From Oceanococcus sp041624435 (lineage in GTDB: Bacteria > Pseudomonadota > Gammaproteobacteria > Nevskiales > Oceanococcaceae), in the NCBI GenBank assembly GCA_041624435.1, contig JBFJVB010000008.1, forward strand, positions 1 to 51,115: 51,115 bases of DNA, in the 5' to 3' direction. The notes below the pieces were generated by a model that saw nothing but the letters and a program-made list of their open reading frames with translations, made no database searches and was not told the origin of the DNA. Positions 33,552 through 41,660 of the stretch are shown piece by piece; positions within the stretch are counted from its first letter, which is position 1; each line of letters starts with the position of its first letter. The position numbers were made by a program, and so were the translations under genes.

Positions 33552-34349
33552 TCAGTCACTAAAGGCGATGGCGGCTTCACCCAGGCCACCTATCGTCATG
33601 CTGTAACGATCACCCGCGGTGATCGGCAGCAAGGGCGCCAGCGAACCCGACAGAATCAGTTCGCCAGCCAGAAAAGGAATATCGAAAGCACCCAGGGTAT
33701 TGGCCAGCCAGGCCACCGCGGTCGCCGGGTGCCCCTGCACCGCCGCCCCCACACCTTGCGCAACCTGGGTGCCGTTGCATTGCACCTGCATCTGGGCAGC
33801 GGCCAGGTCCAGACTGCGCGGATCGACCTGCGCATCGCCGACCACGAACACGCCACAGGACGCGTTGTCCGCGACGGTGTCCTGAATCTTGATCCGCCAG
33901 TCCTGAATGCGGGAATCGACAATTTCAAAACAGGGCGAGACATACTGCGTCGCATCCAGCACGTCCTGGGCGGTGATGCCAGGCCCCTTCAAGTCCTGCT
34001 TCAACTTGAACGCGATCTCGCCCTCCGCCTTGGGCTGTATCAGGCCCGCGGCAGACAGGCTGACGGTGCTGTCATTGGCCACCTGCATCACATCGGTGAG
34101 GAAACCGAAATCCGGCTGGTGCACGCCGAGCATGTCCTGCACGGCCTTGCTGGTCACGCCGATCTTTTTGCCGACCACGCGCTCGCCCTCGCGCTGTCGT
34201 CGCTCCAGCATGCGCAGAGACACGCGGTAGGCTTCTTCGATGCGCAGCTCGGGATAACGCTCGGTCAGCGGCGTCACGGTGGCGCGGGCCCGCAGCGCCG
34301 CAAACAGTTCATCGCCCAGCGCCTGGACGGTTGCGCTCGACAGGCTCAT
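33552..34349 (-). CDS. 2-Oxopent-4-enoate/2-oxohex-4-enoate hydratase (DmpE/TesE/HsaE type)
   Basis: A 265-residue member of the fumarylacetoacetase-like hydratase group. It has the active-site region VGKKIGVTSKAVQDMLGVHQPDFG (first part GKKIGVTSKAVQ), the metal-site element PKAEGEIAF and SPCFEIVDSRI. It adds water to the 2-hydroxydienoate left by C-C hydrolysis. The start was set at ATG 34349, which overlaps the hydrolase stop by ATGA and gives the family length; longer frames add 60 unrelated residues. It is the second gene of the reverse-strand meta-cleavage cluster. Confidence 0.94.
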   Translation of the reverse strand: MSLSSATVQALGDELFAALRARATVTPLTERYPELRIEEAYRVSLRMLERRQREGERVVGKKIGVTSKAVQDMLGVHQPDFGFLTDVMQVANDSTVSLSAAGLIQPKAEGEIAFKLKQDLKGPGITAQDVLDATQYVSPCFEIVDSRIQDWRIKIQDTVADNASCGVFVVGDAQVDPRSLDLAAAQMQVQCNGTQVAQGVGAAVQGHPATAVAWLANTLGAFDIPFLAGELILSGSLAPLLPITAGDRYSMTIGGLGEAAIAFSD

Positions 34350-35167
34350 GAGTGCTGCAGGAAATCGATGCAACTGCGATTGAAGTAATCGCGGTGCTCG
34401 ACCATGACCCAGTGACCGCACTGGTTGATCAGGACCATCTTGGCCTGGGCGATCCCGGCGGCAATCTTTTGCGCTCCGCTCAGCGGATTGAACTGATCGT
34501 TCATCCCCCAGAAACCCAGGGTCGGGCACTGGATTTCGCCGAGTCGGTCGGTCATGTTCGGCACCCGCATGCTGGACAGCACGCAGCGGGGCTGGGTGGC
34601 ACAGACCGCGACCCGCTCCTGCACCACTTCATCGGTGACATGTACCGCATCGAACAACTGGAAGCTCAGCAGCTCGCGCATCGTCACCTCGGTCAACGGC
34701 CCGGCAGCGAACAGCGGCATCATCTTCTTGATGCCCTCCATCTCGAAATAGGCTTCGCGCTCCTCGACCCCACCGGGCGCCATCAGAATCAGCCGCGAGA
34801 CTTCGGCGGGATAGGCCAGCGCATACGCCAGCGCGATGGCGCCGCCCAGTGAATTGCCCAGCAGGCTCACCGGCCCCAGACCCAGCTCCTGCACGAAAGC
34901 ACGCATGGTTTCGACGAAGAAATCGTTGATGTAATCGACATCTTCGGGCTTGTCCGAACGCCCGTAACCGGGCAGGTCAGGAACGATGCAGCGATACCCA
35001 GCAGCCGCCAGCTCCGGATAGTTCAGCTTGAAATTGCTGTACCCGCTCGCCCCAGGGCCGCTGCCATGAAAGAACACGATGGGCTGACCCTGACCTTCCT
35101 CCTGATAGTGAATCTTCAGGCCATTGGCGGTCACGTAGCGGGCTTCAGGTATGGGCAGCTGGGGCAT
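34346..35167 (-). CDS. Meta-cleavage-product C-C hydrolase (BphD/TesD/HsaD type)
   Basis: A 273-residue alpha/beta hydrolase. The oxyanion loop HGSGPGASGYSNF and the nucleophile GNSLGG (Ser106), with Asp224 in WGMNDQF and His252 in CGHWVMVEH, match BphD and HsaD. It breaks the carbon-carbon bond of the ring-cleavage product, releasing a 2-hydroxydienoate and an acid; for steroids that acid is the HIP/DOHNAA bicycle. It is the first gene of the hydrolase-hydratase-dehydrogenase-aldolase run. The extradiol dioxygenase that would feed it is not in the window. The lid sequence, which determines substrate size, cannot be judged by eye. Confidence 0.92.
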   Translation of the reverse strand: MPQLPIPEARYVTANGLKIHYQEEGQGQPIVFFHGSGPGASGYSNFKLNYPELAAAGYRCIVPDLPGYGRSDKPEDVDYINDFFVETMRAFVQELGLGPVSLLGNSLGGAIALAYALAYPAEVSRLILMAPGGVEEREAYFEMEGIKKMMPLFAAGPLTEVTMRELLSFQLFDAVHVTDEVVQERVAVCATQPRCVLSSMRVPNMTDRLGEIQCPTLGFWGMNDQFNPLSGAQKIAAGIAQAKMVLINQCGHWVMVEHRDYFNRSCIDFLQHS

Positions 35168-35289
35168 AGGCTCGGCGATTACAGGTCAAATGGGGCAGCG
35201 CAGGGACAGTCGCGGCAGCGCCAACGAATGCGCCACAGCACGCAGAAAAACTCCTGGTATTCTTCGCGCCGAGGGCGTTTCGAGCTTCA

Positions 35290-35299
35290 TCCGATCGGA
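35290..35299. promoter_or_regulatory. 10-bp palindrome TCCGATCGGA between C-C hydrolase and wax-synthase genes
   Basis: A perfect palindrome near the middle of the 206-base divergent gap. It could bind a regulator shared by the meta-cleavage operon and the wax-ester synthase. A palindrome this short can arise by chance, and no matching -10/-35 pair was found on either strand. Confidence 0.25.
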
Positions 35300-35373
35300 C
35301 TACGGCCCTTGAGGCTGGACCACAACGGGCCATTCCGCGCTAATCTACACATCTTGGAAAAAACTGGATCACC

Positions 35374-36810
35374 ATGAATCTGCTCAATGCTCTGGATGCC
35401 TCCTTCGTACGCATGGAATCCAAGCGGACCCCGATGCACGTGGCCGCCCTGATGATCTTTCAGTTGCCGGCGGACGCACCGGCGCAGTATCTGAGCGATC
35501 TGTTCGCTTTCATGCGCAGCCAGCCGGTGGTCAATCCACCCTATAACTGGCGCCTCAAACAGAGCCGCAGCAGCAAGTTTCTGCCGCAGTGGGAAGAGGT
35601 CAAGAACATTGACATCGACTACCACCTGCGCCACTCGGCCCTGCCCCATCCGGGCGGCGAGCGGGAACTGGGGGTGCTGGTCTCGCGCCTGCACTCCATC
35701 CCGATGGACATGACCAAGCCACTTTGGGAATGTCATCTGATCGAGGGACTGGAAGACCGCCGCTTTGCGGTCTACCAAAAAGCCCATCACTCGGCGGTGG
35801 ACGGCTTTTCCGCGATCAAGATGATGAACCTGTGGCTGTCCGATGACCCGGAAGAAGCCACCAGCGCCGGCCCCTGGTCGGTTGCGCTGGAACCGCGCGC
35901 CACCAAGCAGGGAGCGCCGGCCCTGGTCAATCCGAATGAGATCATCCGCAAGGCGCTCAAGCTCAGCGGCAAGAATCTTCAGGGTACCGGCAAGCTGATT
36001 GGCAAGATGCGCGAGATGACCCGCAATGCGGACAATCCGCATGGCGGCCTGCCCAATCCCATGCAGATTCCCCGCACCCTGTTCAACGGGCGGATCACCA
36101 AGCACCGCCGCGTCGCGACCCAATGGCTGGAGATGAGCCGCATCCGGCACATCAGCAAGACCACCGGCGCGACGGTCAACGATGTGTGCCTGGCGCTGCT
36201 GGGCGGCGCCTTGCGCTGTTATCTCCAGGATCAGAACGCCCTGCCCGAGCGCACCCTGTACGCCTCGGTACCGATCGGTCTGCCCCACCTGAACGACAAG
36301 CCCGGCAACCGGGTCATCGGCTTCGTCTGCCCGCTGGGCACCCATTTCGCCGAGCCCATGGAGCGACTGGAATACATCAACGCCACCACCAGCGACACCA
36401 AGGAGAAGATGAAGACGCTGCCCGATGAGGCCCTGGACCAGTATTCGGTACTGGGTATCGCGCCGATGTTGCTCGGCCAGATCACCGGCCTGAGTCAGCG
36501 CCTGCCACCGATGTTCAATGTCACGGTCTCGAATGTCGTGGCCTCCCGTCAGCCCAAGTATTTCCGCGGTTCCGAGATGGAGGCCATCTACCCGGTCTCC
36601 CTGCTGTTCGACGGCCACACCCTGAACGTGACGATTGTGGGCTATGCCGACAAGGTCGCGTTCGGCATCGTCGGTTGCCGCGACACCATCCCGAATCTGC
36701 AGCGCATCGCGGTCTACACCGGCGAAGCCCTGGTCGCGATGGAACAGGCGATGGCCGTGCCGAAACCCCGGCGCAAGACCGCTTCGGTCCGCCAGAAGCG
36801 CGCCTCCTGA
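35374..36810 (+). CDS. Wax ester synthase/diacylglycerol acyltransferase (WS/DGAT)
   Basis: A 478-residue acyltransferase. The catalytic HHxxxDG motif is HHSAVDG (residues 138-144), preceded by PLWE (116-119), and the family C-terminal motif is NVTVSNV. The first part starts with LNALDASFVRMES, as in the Acinetobacter and Marinobacter enzymes. It joins acyl-CoA with a fatty alcohol or with diacylglycerol to form wax ester or triacylglycerol storage lipid at the membrane or lipid body. An SDR follows closely and may make or use the alcohol. The gene is divergent from the meta-cleavage cluster, whose acetyl- and propionyl-CoA could feed storage lipid. Confidence 0.92.
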   Translation: MNLLNALDASFVRMESKRTPMHVAALMIFQLPADAPAQYLSDLFAFMRSQPVVNPPYNWRLKQSRSSKFLPQWEEVKNIDIDYHLRHSALPHPGGERELGVLVSRLHSIPMDMTKPLWECHLIEGLEDRRFAVYQKAHHSAVDGFSAIKMMNLWLSDDPEEATSAGPWSVALEPRATKQGAPALVNPNEIIRKALKLSGKNLQGTGKLIGKMREMTRNADNPHGGLPNPMQIPRTLFNGRITKHRRVATQWLEMSRIRHISKTTGATVNDVCLALLGGALRCYLQDQNALPERTLYASVPIGLPHLNDKPGNRVIGFVCPLGTHFAEPMERLEYINATTSDTKEKMKTLPDEALDQYSVLGIAPMLLGQITGLSQRLPPMFNVTVSNVVASRQPKYFRGSEMEAIYPVSLLFDGHTLNVTIVGYADKVAFGIVGCRDTIPNLQRIAVYTGEALVAMEQAMAVPKPRRKTASVRQKRAS

Positions 36811-36821
36811 GCGCGGTGAGC

Positions 36822-37601
36822 ATGCCGGAACAGCCTGCCGCCCAGCCGCCCGTCGTCCTGATCACCGGCGGTGTCAAAGGCGTCGGCCGCGGCATCAGCG
36901 AGTGCTTTCTGGCCCAGGGGGCCACGGTGATCGTCTGCGCCCGCAATGCGCCCGAGGAACCGATCACGCGCAATGGCAACACCGCCACCTATCTGCCCGG
37001 TGATCTTCGCGACGCCGAAACCGTCCGACAAATCATCGACACCGTCGTGGAGCAGCATGGTCGCCTGGATGTGCTGATCAACAACGCCGGTGGTTCCCCG
37101 TTTGCCCTGGCCAGCAAGGCCTCGGCGCGTTTTCACGAAGCGATCATCCGCCTGAACCTGCTGGCCCCGCTGAATCTGGCCCAAGCCGCAAACGCGGTGA
37201 TGCAGACCCAGGCCAACGGCGGCGTGATCATCAATATCGGCAGTGTCAGCGCCGACCGCCCCTCCCCGGGCACGGCCGCCTACGGCGCGGCCAAGGCGGG
37301 CCTGCTCAACCTGACCCAAAGCCTGGCCGTCGAATGGGCGCCCAAGGTCCGGGTGGTCGCGGTCAGTCCCGGGCCGGTGCTCACCGATCAGGCGCATCTG
37401 CATTTTGGCGATGCCGCAGGCGTGGCGGCGGTGGCCCGGACAATCCCCTTGCAACGTCTGGCCAATCCCCAGGATGTCGGCAAGGCCTGTGTCTGGCTGG
37501 CGTCCACGCAGGCCGAGTATCTGTCCGGAACCAATCTGGTTCTGCACGGCGGTGGCGAGCGCCCGGCCTTCCTGAATGAAGCCAGCGTCAATCAGGATTA
37601 A
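36822..37601 (+). CDS. Short-chain dehydrogenase/reductase
   Basis: A 259-residue classical SDR with TGGVKGVGRG at the cofactor site, NNAG, the catalytic Ser in NIGSVSADRPS and YGAAK. ARNA after beta-2 suggests NADP(H). The C-terminal LSGTNLVLHGGGERP matches the FabG-like subgroup. ATG 36822 is 11 bases after the WS/DGAT stop; a GTG six bases upstream is possible. An oxidoreductase for fatty or hydroxy-acyl substrates coupled to wax or neutral-lipid synthesis is reasonable, but the substrate is not known. Confidence 0.9.
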   Translation: MPEQPAAQPPVVLITGGVKGVGRGISECFLAQGATVIVCARNAPEEPITRNGNTATYLPGDLRDAETVRQIIDTVVEQHGRLDVLINNAGGSPFALASKASARFHEAIIRLNLLAPLNLAQAANAVMQTQANGGVIINIGSVSADRPSPGTAAYGAAKAGLLNLTQSLAVEWAPKVRVVAVSPGPVLTDQAHLHFGDAAGVAAVARTIPLQRLANPQDVGKACVWLASTQAEYLSGTNLVLHGGGERPAFLNEASVNQD

Positions 37602-37658
37602 ACTGGCACGAACCGCCAGATCGACAAGCGCCCCAGCGCAGGGCCATGGAGACACAAG

Positions 37659-39674
37659 ATGAAAGGATGGAGATTCGCCTTAGGCCTCACGCTGAGCACG
37701 AGCCTGCTGCTGGGCGGTTGCCGCTTCGGCGCGGACTCGACGGTGCAGCAGATTGTCCCTGAGCAGGTGGACGGAACGACGCCCTGTCTTGATTTCAACC
37801 CATTGAGGAACCCGTATTTCGGCGATCTGCACGTGCATACCGTGTATTCCCTGGATGCCAACACCCAGGGCACCATCATCTCCCCGCACGATTCGTATCG
37901 CTTTGCCCGCGGCGAGCGCCTGGGCATCCAGCCGTATAACGCCGCGGGAGAGCCGCTGCGCTATGCCCAGCTGGCCCGTCCGCTGGATTTCGCCGCCGTC
38001 ACCGACCATGCCGAACTGTTCGGCGAAGTGGAAATCTGCACCAACCCGGAGTACCTGGAATACAACGCGCCGGAATGTCAGTTCTACCGGGAATCGCCGT
38101 CCAACGCCTTCATCTTCTTCAACCTCGCTGCCGTGGGGCTGTTTGATGTTTCGCAAACCCCGGTCAGCGATCAGCCCTTTGCATCGGACGCCCCGCTGGT
38201 CGGCGCCGATGGCAGCATCCCGCGCCTGCCGTACTGCGGCCCCAATGGCGCAAGCTGTCTGGAAGCCGCCAAGACGCCCTGGAAGGATATTCAGCTGGCT
38301 GCCGCGGACTTCTACGATCAGACCGAAGACTGCAGCTTCACGACTTTTGTCGCGTATGAATGGACCGGCGCCCCGGTCTCGAACAATCTGCACCGCAACG
38401 TCATCTTTCAGAGCGCCGTGGTACCCGAACTGCCGCCGGCCTATCAGGAATACCCGGAGCCGGAAAATCTCTGGGCGGTGCTGGATGAGCTCTGCCAACT
38501 CGAAGACGACTGCGATTTCCTGACCATTCCGCATAATTCCAATCTCAGTGCTGGACTGATGTTCCAGACCGTCGACAAGAACGGCGACGACTACGGCCCC
38601 GAGGTCGCCCAGGCCCGCCAGAACAACGAACCGCTGGCGGAGATCTACCAGCACAAGGGGCAGTCGGAGTGCCTGGGCACCACCGGCGCCGGACTGCAGG
38701 ATGAGCTGTGCGGCTTCGAGCTGATCCCGTACAACAACCTGACCGGCGATCGCTTCGGCGGTCTGAACACCGGCCCACCGGTGGAGCAGGATTTTCTGCG
38801 CGAAGCCCTCAAGGACGGCCTGCGCCTGGAAGGCGAAATCGGCGTCAACCCGTTCAAATACGGCTTTATCGGCAGTTCTGACACGCATCTGGGCACGCCG
38901 GGCCTGACCGGCGAAGCAGACTTCCCCGGACACGGCGGCGCAGGCGCTGCGGCGACCGACGAAGTGCCGCCCGGCCTGACCGACCTGATCGAGTACAGCC
39001 CCGGTGGCCTGGCGGTGATCTGGGCCGAACAGAACAACCGCGAGTCGCTGTTCGAGGCCATGCGCCGCCGTGAGGTCTATGGCACCAGCGGCACCCGACC
39101 CATCGTCCGCAGCTTCGGCGGCTGGGAACTGCCGGAGTCGCTTTGCGACCGCAGCGATTTCGTCGCCACCGGCTATGCCCAGGGCGTGCCCATGGGCGGC
39201 GACCTGGGCCCGCGACCGCCGGCAAGCACTGCGCCGGTCATGGCGGTCTGGGCTCTGGCCGACCCGGGCGCCGGCAATGAAGACGGCGGCGCTCTGCAGC
39301 GGGTGCAGATCATCAAGGGCTGGAACGACGCCAGTGGCAAGCAGGAAGCCGTCTATGACATTGCCGGCAACCCCGCCAACGGCGCCAGTGTGGATCTGAG
39401 CAGCTGTACGCCCACCGGCGAAGGTTTCGCCGAACTGTGCGCCGTCTGGCGCGATCCGGATTTCGACCCGGCGCAGCGGGCCTTCTACTATGCCCGCGTG
39501 GTCGAAAACCCCAGCTGCCGCTGGTCCACCCGGCAATGCCTGAACGCCGGCATCGATTGCACCGACCCGGACAGCGTGCCCGAAGCCTACGCCAATTGCT
39601 GCAACGCGGACTATCCCAAGACCGTGCAGGAGCGGGCCTGGACTTCACCTATCTGGTATCGCCCGGAGGAATGA
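37659..39674 (+). CDS. DUF3604 lipoprotein (PHP-like)
   Basis: A 671-residue lipoprotein. The signal peptide ends in the lipobox LLGGC with Cys21 as the lipidation site. The DUF3604 body has PHP-like metal motifs YFGDLHVHTVYSLDA (His58, His60), AVTDHAELFGE and GSSDTHLG, which together could form a multinuclear metal site. Many cysteines in the C-terminal third (PSCRWSTRQCLNAG, CCNADYP) point to disulfides in the periplasm. The family is common in marine proteobacteria, and its activity is undescribed as far as I know; a phosphoesterase or other hydrolase is plausible. GGAG lies before the ATG. The PPIase gene begins immediately downstream. Confidence 0.88.
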   Translation: MKGWRFALGLTLSTSLLLGGCRFGADSTVQQIVPEQVDGTTPCLDFNPLRNPYFGDLHVHTVYSLDANTQGTIISPHDSYRFARGERLGIQPYNAAGEPLRYAQLARPLDFAAVTDHAELFGEVEICTNPEYLEYNAPECQFYRESPSNAFIFFNLAAVGLFDVSQTPVSDQPFASDAPLVGADGSIPRLPYCGPNGASCLEAAKTPWKDIQLAAADFYDQTEDCSFTTFVAYEWTGAPVSNNLHRNVIFQSAVVPELPPAYQEYPEPENLWAVLDELCQLEDDCDFLTIPHNSNLSAGLMFQTVDKNGDDYGPEVAQARQNNEPLAEIYQHKGQSECLGTTGAGLQDELCGFELIPYNNLTGDRFGGLNTGPPVEQDFLREALKDGLRLEGEIGVNPFKYGFIGSSDTHLGTPGLTGEADFPGHGGAGAAATDEVPPGLTDLIEYSPGGLAVIWAEQNNRESLFEAMRRREVYGTSGTRPIVRSFGGWELPESLCDRSDFVATGYAQGVPMGGDLGPRPPASTAPVMAVWALADPGAGNEDGGALQRVQIIKGWNDASGKQEAVYDIAGNPANGASVDLSSCTPTGEGFAELCAVWRDPDFDPAQRAFYYARVVENPSCRWSTRQCLNAGIDCTDPDSVPEAYANCCNADYPKTVQERAWTSPIWYRPEE

Positions 39675-39675
39675 G

Positions 39676-40608
39676 CTGACCCATTCGCGCGCGCGCTGGT
39701 GGACTCACCCAGCCGGGCATTTCCTGGTCATCGGCCTGGTCCTGTGGCTGACCAGCCTCGCCTATCGGGACTGGCAGGCCCGGCAAATCCCGGCCCCTGA
39801 GCCCGCCCGTCTGGAACAATTGGACCAGGACTGGCGGCAACGCCATGGTCGCCCGCCCAATACGGAGGAACGCCTGGCCCTGCGCCAGGATGAGATCGAT
39901 CAGCGCATCCTGTTCGCCGAAGCCCTGCGCCTGGGCCTGCATCTGCGCGATCCGGTGGTGCTGCGCAGGCTGTATCAGGACGCCGAGTTCCTGCAGATTC
40001 AGGCGCCCCGCGAAGACCTGATCCAGACCGCCCTGGACCTGCGCCTGTATCAGGGCGATGAAATCATCCGCCGACGTCTGATCCAGCGCATGCGCGCCAT
40101 CGGCCGCGGCCAGGTGCCGGACCCCGGCGATGCGGTGCTGCTGGCCCGCTACCAGCAGGACCCGCAGCGCTGGCTGGCGCCCGCCCGCCTGAGTTTTACC
40201 CAGCTGTATTTTCGTCGCGCCGAAGCGGGCGCGCAGCGGGCCCAGACCCGGCTCGAGCAGTTGCAGCTTCAGGGCACCGGCCCCGATCCGTTGCCCGGCG
40301 GCGGCGATCCTTTCCTCCACGGTCAGGTTTTTCGCCAGCAAAGCCCGACGGAACTGAGCGCCGTGTTCGGCTCGGCTTTCTCTGCTGCGCTGGCGCAAGC
40401 GAGTCTGCAAACCGGCCGCTGGCAAGGCCCGTTTGCCTCAAGCTATGGCTGGCATCTGCTCTGGCTGGATGCCATGCAGGACGCCGCGCCCCGCCCCTTT
40501 GCCCAGGTGCGTCAGACCCTGCTGCGTGAATGGCGGGACGAGCAGGAACAGCGCCGGCTTCAGGCCTGGATTGAAAAGCTGCGCCAGCGTTACCGGGTCC
40601 GGCCATGA
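39676..40608 (+). CDS. Membrane-anchored PpiC/parvulin-like peptidyl-prolyl isomerase
   Basis: About 310 residues if translation starts at CTG 39676. The frame has no ATG, GTG or TTG before 39820, but residues encoded upstream form a proper TM anchor (HFLVIGLVLWLTSLAYRDW), and GGAGGA lies five bases before the CTG. An ATG at 39671 is out of frame and hits a stop after two codons. The rest is a SurA/PpiD-like helical part and a parvulin domain with LSFTQLYF and SSYGWHLLWLD. It should fold periplasmic or outer-membrane proteins. It sits between DUF3604 and HupE-like genes, a set I recall as recurrent, and overlaps the HupE-like gene by ATGA. Confidence 0.8.
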   Translation: MTHSRARWWTHPAGHFLVIGLVLWLTSLAYRDWQARQIPAPEPARLEQLDQDWRQRHGRPPNTEERLALRQDEIDQRILFAEALRLGLHLRDPVVLRRLYQDAEFLQIQAPREDLIQTALDLRLYQGDEIIRRRLIQRMRAIGRGQVPDPGDAVLLARYQQDPQRWLAPARLSFTQLYFRRAEAGAQRAQTRLEQLQLQGTGPDPLPGGGDPFLHGQVFRQQSPTELSAVFGSAFSAALAQASLQTGRWQGPFASSYGWHLLWLDAMQDAAPRPFAQVRQTLLREWRDEQEQRRLQAWIEKLRQRYRVRP

Positions 40609-41570
40609 ACAGGAGCGTACTGGCCATCGCCTTGTTTCTGCTGATCCTGCCCAGCCTGGCGCCGGCCCACAAGCTCGCCCCGGCCCTGTTGCAGATCGAT
40701 GCACTGAGCAGCACCGACTATGCCGTGCTGTGGCGCACTGGCCTCACTCCGTCGACACTCCAGCCCCGCTGGCCCGCGGACTGCACCAGTTCCGGCCCCA
40801 GCCTGAGCCGCAGCGCGAGCGCCCTGGAACAGCGTATACAGCTGACTTGTCCGCAAGGTCTCGAAGACCAGCTCATCCGCGTCGATGGCCTGGTGGCGGC
40901 GCGCAATCTGGTGCTGTTGCGACTGAACCGGCCCGACGGCGCCAGCCTGCAACAGGTGCTGAGCGCAGAGCAGGACAGTTTTCGCATCCCGTCGGGCCAG
41001 AACCCGGCTGCGGTCTGGCGCCAGTACCTGGGTTTGGGCGTCCGGCATATTCTTCAGGGCGTCGACCATCTGCTGCTGGTCCTGGGCCTGTATCTGCTGG
41101 CCGTGCGTTGGCGCGCACTGCTGGTACTGGTCACCGCCTTCACCGTCGGCCACAGCCTGACCCTGGCCCTGGTCAGTCTGGAATGGATTCACGTTCCCGG
41201 CGCCGCCGTCGAATTCAGCATCGCCCTGACCATTCTGCTGATGGCCCTGGGCCTGATCCGTCAGCCGGTGCAGCTGCGCGGGCGCTGGCCGCTGATCGCT
41301 GTATTCGGGCTGATCCACGGGCTGGGTTTCGCCGGTGCCCTGGGCGAGATTGGCCTGCCCGCAGACGCACTGCTGCCCGCCTTGCTGAGTTTCAACCTGG
41401 GCATCGAACTTGGTCAGCTCCTGTTCCTGCTGCTCCTGAGTCTGGTTTTCGCAGGCGCAACCAGAGTGCATGCCGCCGCCAACGCCGGGCTGCGCCTGGC
41501 CGGCATTTACCTGATGGGCAGCCTGGCGGTCTACTGGTGCCTGGATCGGGGCTGGGCCTGGCTGAGTTGA
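40605..41570 (+). CDS. HupE/UreJ-like membrane protein
   Basis: A 321-residue protein with a signal peptide (cleavage near APAHK), a periplasmic beta-domain of about 120 residues and a C-terminal bundle of about six TM helices. The bundle has GVRHILQGVDHLLLVLGLYL, FTVGHSLTLAL, HGLGFAG and FNLGIELGQ, all with conserved polar residues in membrane. HupE and UreJ homologues move nickel or cobalt; the histidines here would suit metal passage, but this two-part form is uncharacterised. It forms an operon with the DUF3604 lipoprotein and PPIase, so metal loading of the PHP-like site is a testable idea. Confidence 0.86.
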   Translation: MNRSVLAIALFLLILPSLAPAHKLAPALLQIDALSSTDYAVLWRTGLTPSTLQPRWPADCTSSGPSLSRSASALEQRIQLTCPQGLEDQLIRVDGLVAARNLVLLRLNRPDGASLQQVLSAEQDSFRIPSGQNPAAVWRQYLGLGVRHILQGVDHLLLVLGLYLLAVRWRALLVLVTAFTVGHSLTLALVSLEWIHVPGAAVEFSIALTILLMALGLIRQPVQLRGRWPLIAVFGLIHGLGFAGALGEIGLPADALLPALLSFNLGIELGQLLFLLLLSLVFAGATRVHAAANAGLRLAGIYLMGSLAVYWCLDRGWAWLS

Positions 41571-41660
41571 TCCGGGACGCGAATTGCGGCTCCCCATAAG
41601 CCTTTAGCTTGGTTTAGAATGGCCGCGCTCACCGCCCTCGGCGGACTCCATGGAAGGACT

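Noticed and set aside
35287..36618. 443-codon reverse-strand open frame
   Set aside because: It is antisense to the wax-ester synthase gene with its HHSAVDG motif.
37680..39536. 618-codon open frame on the reverse strand
   Set aside because: It is antisense to the DUF3604 gene, which has a lipobox and metal motifs. The frame is a by-product of GC-rich codon use and has no recognisable domain.
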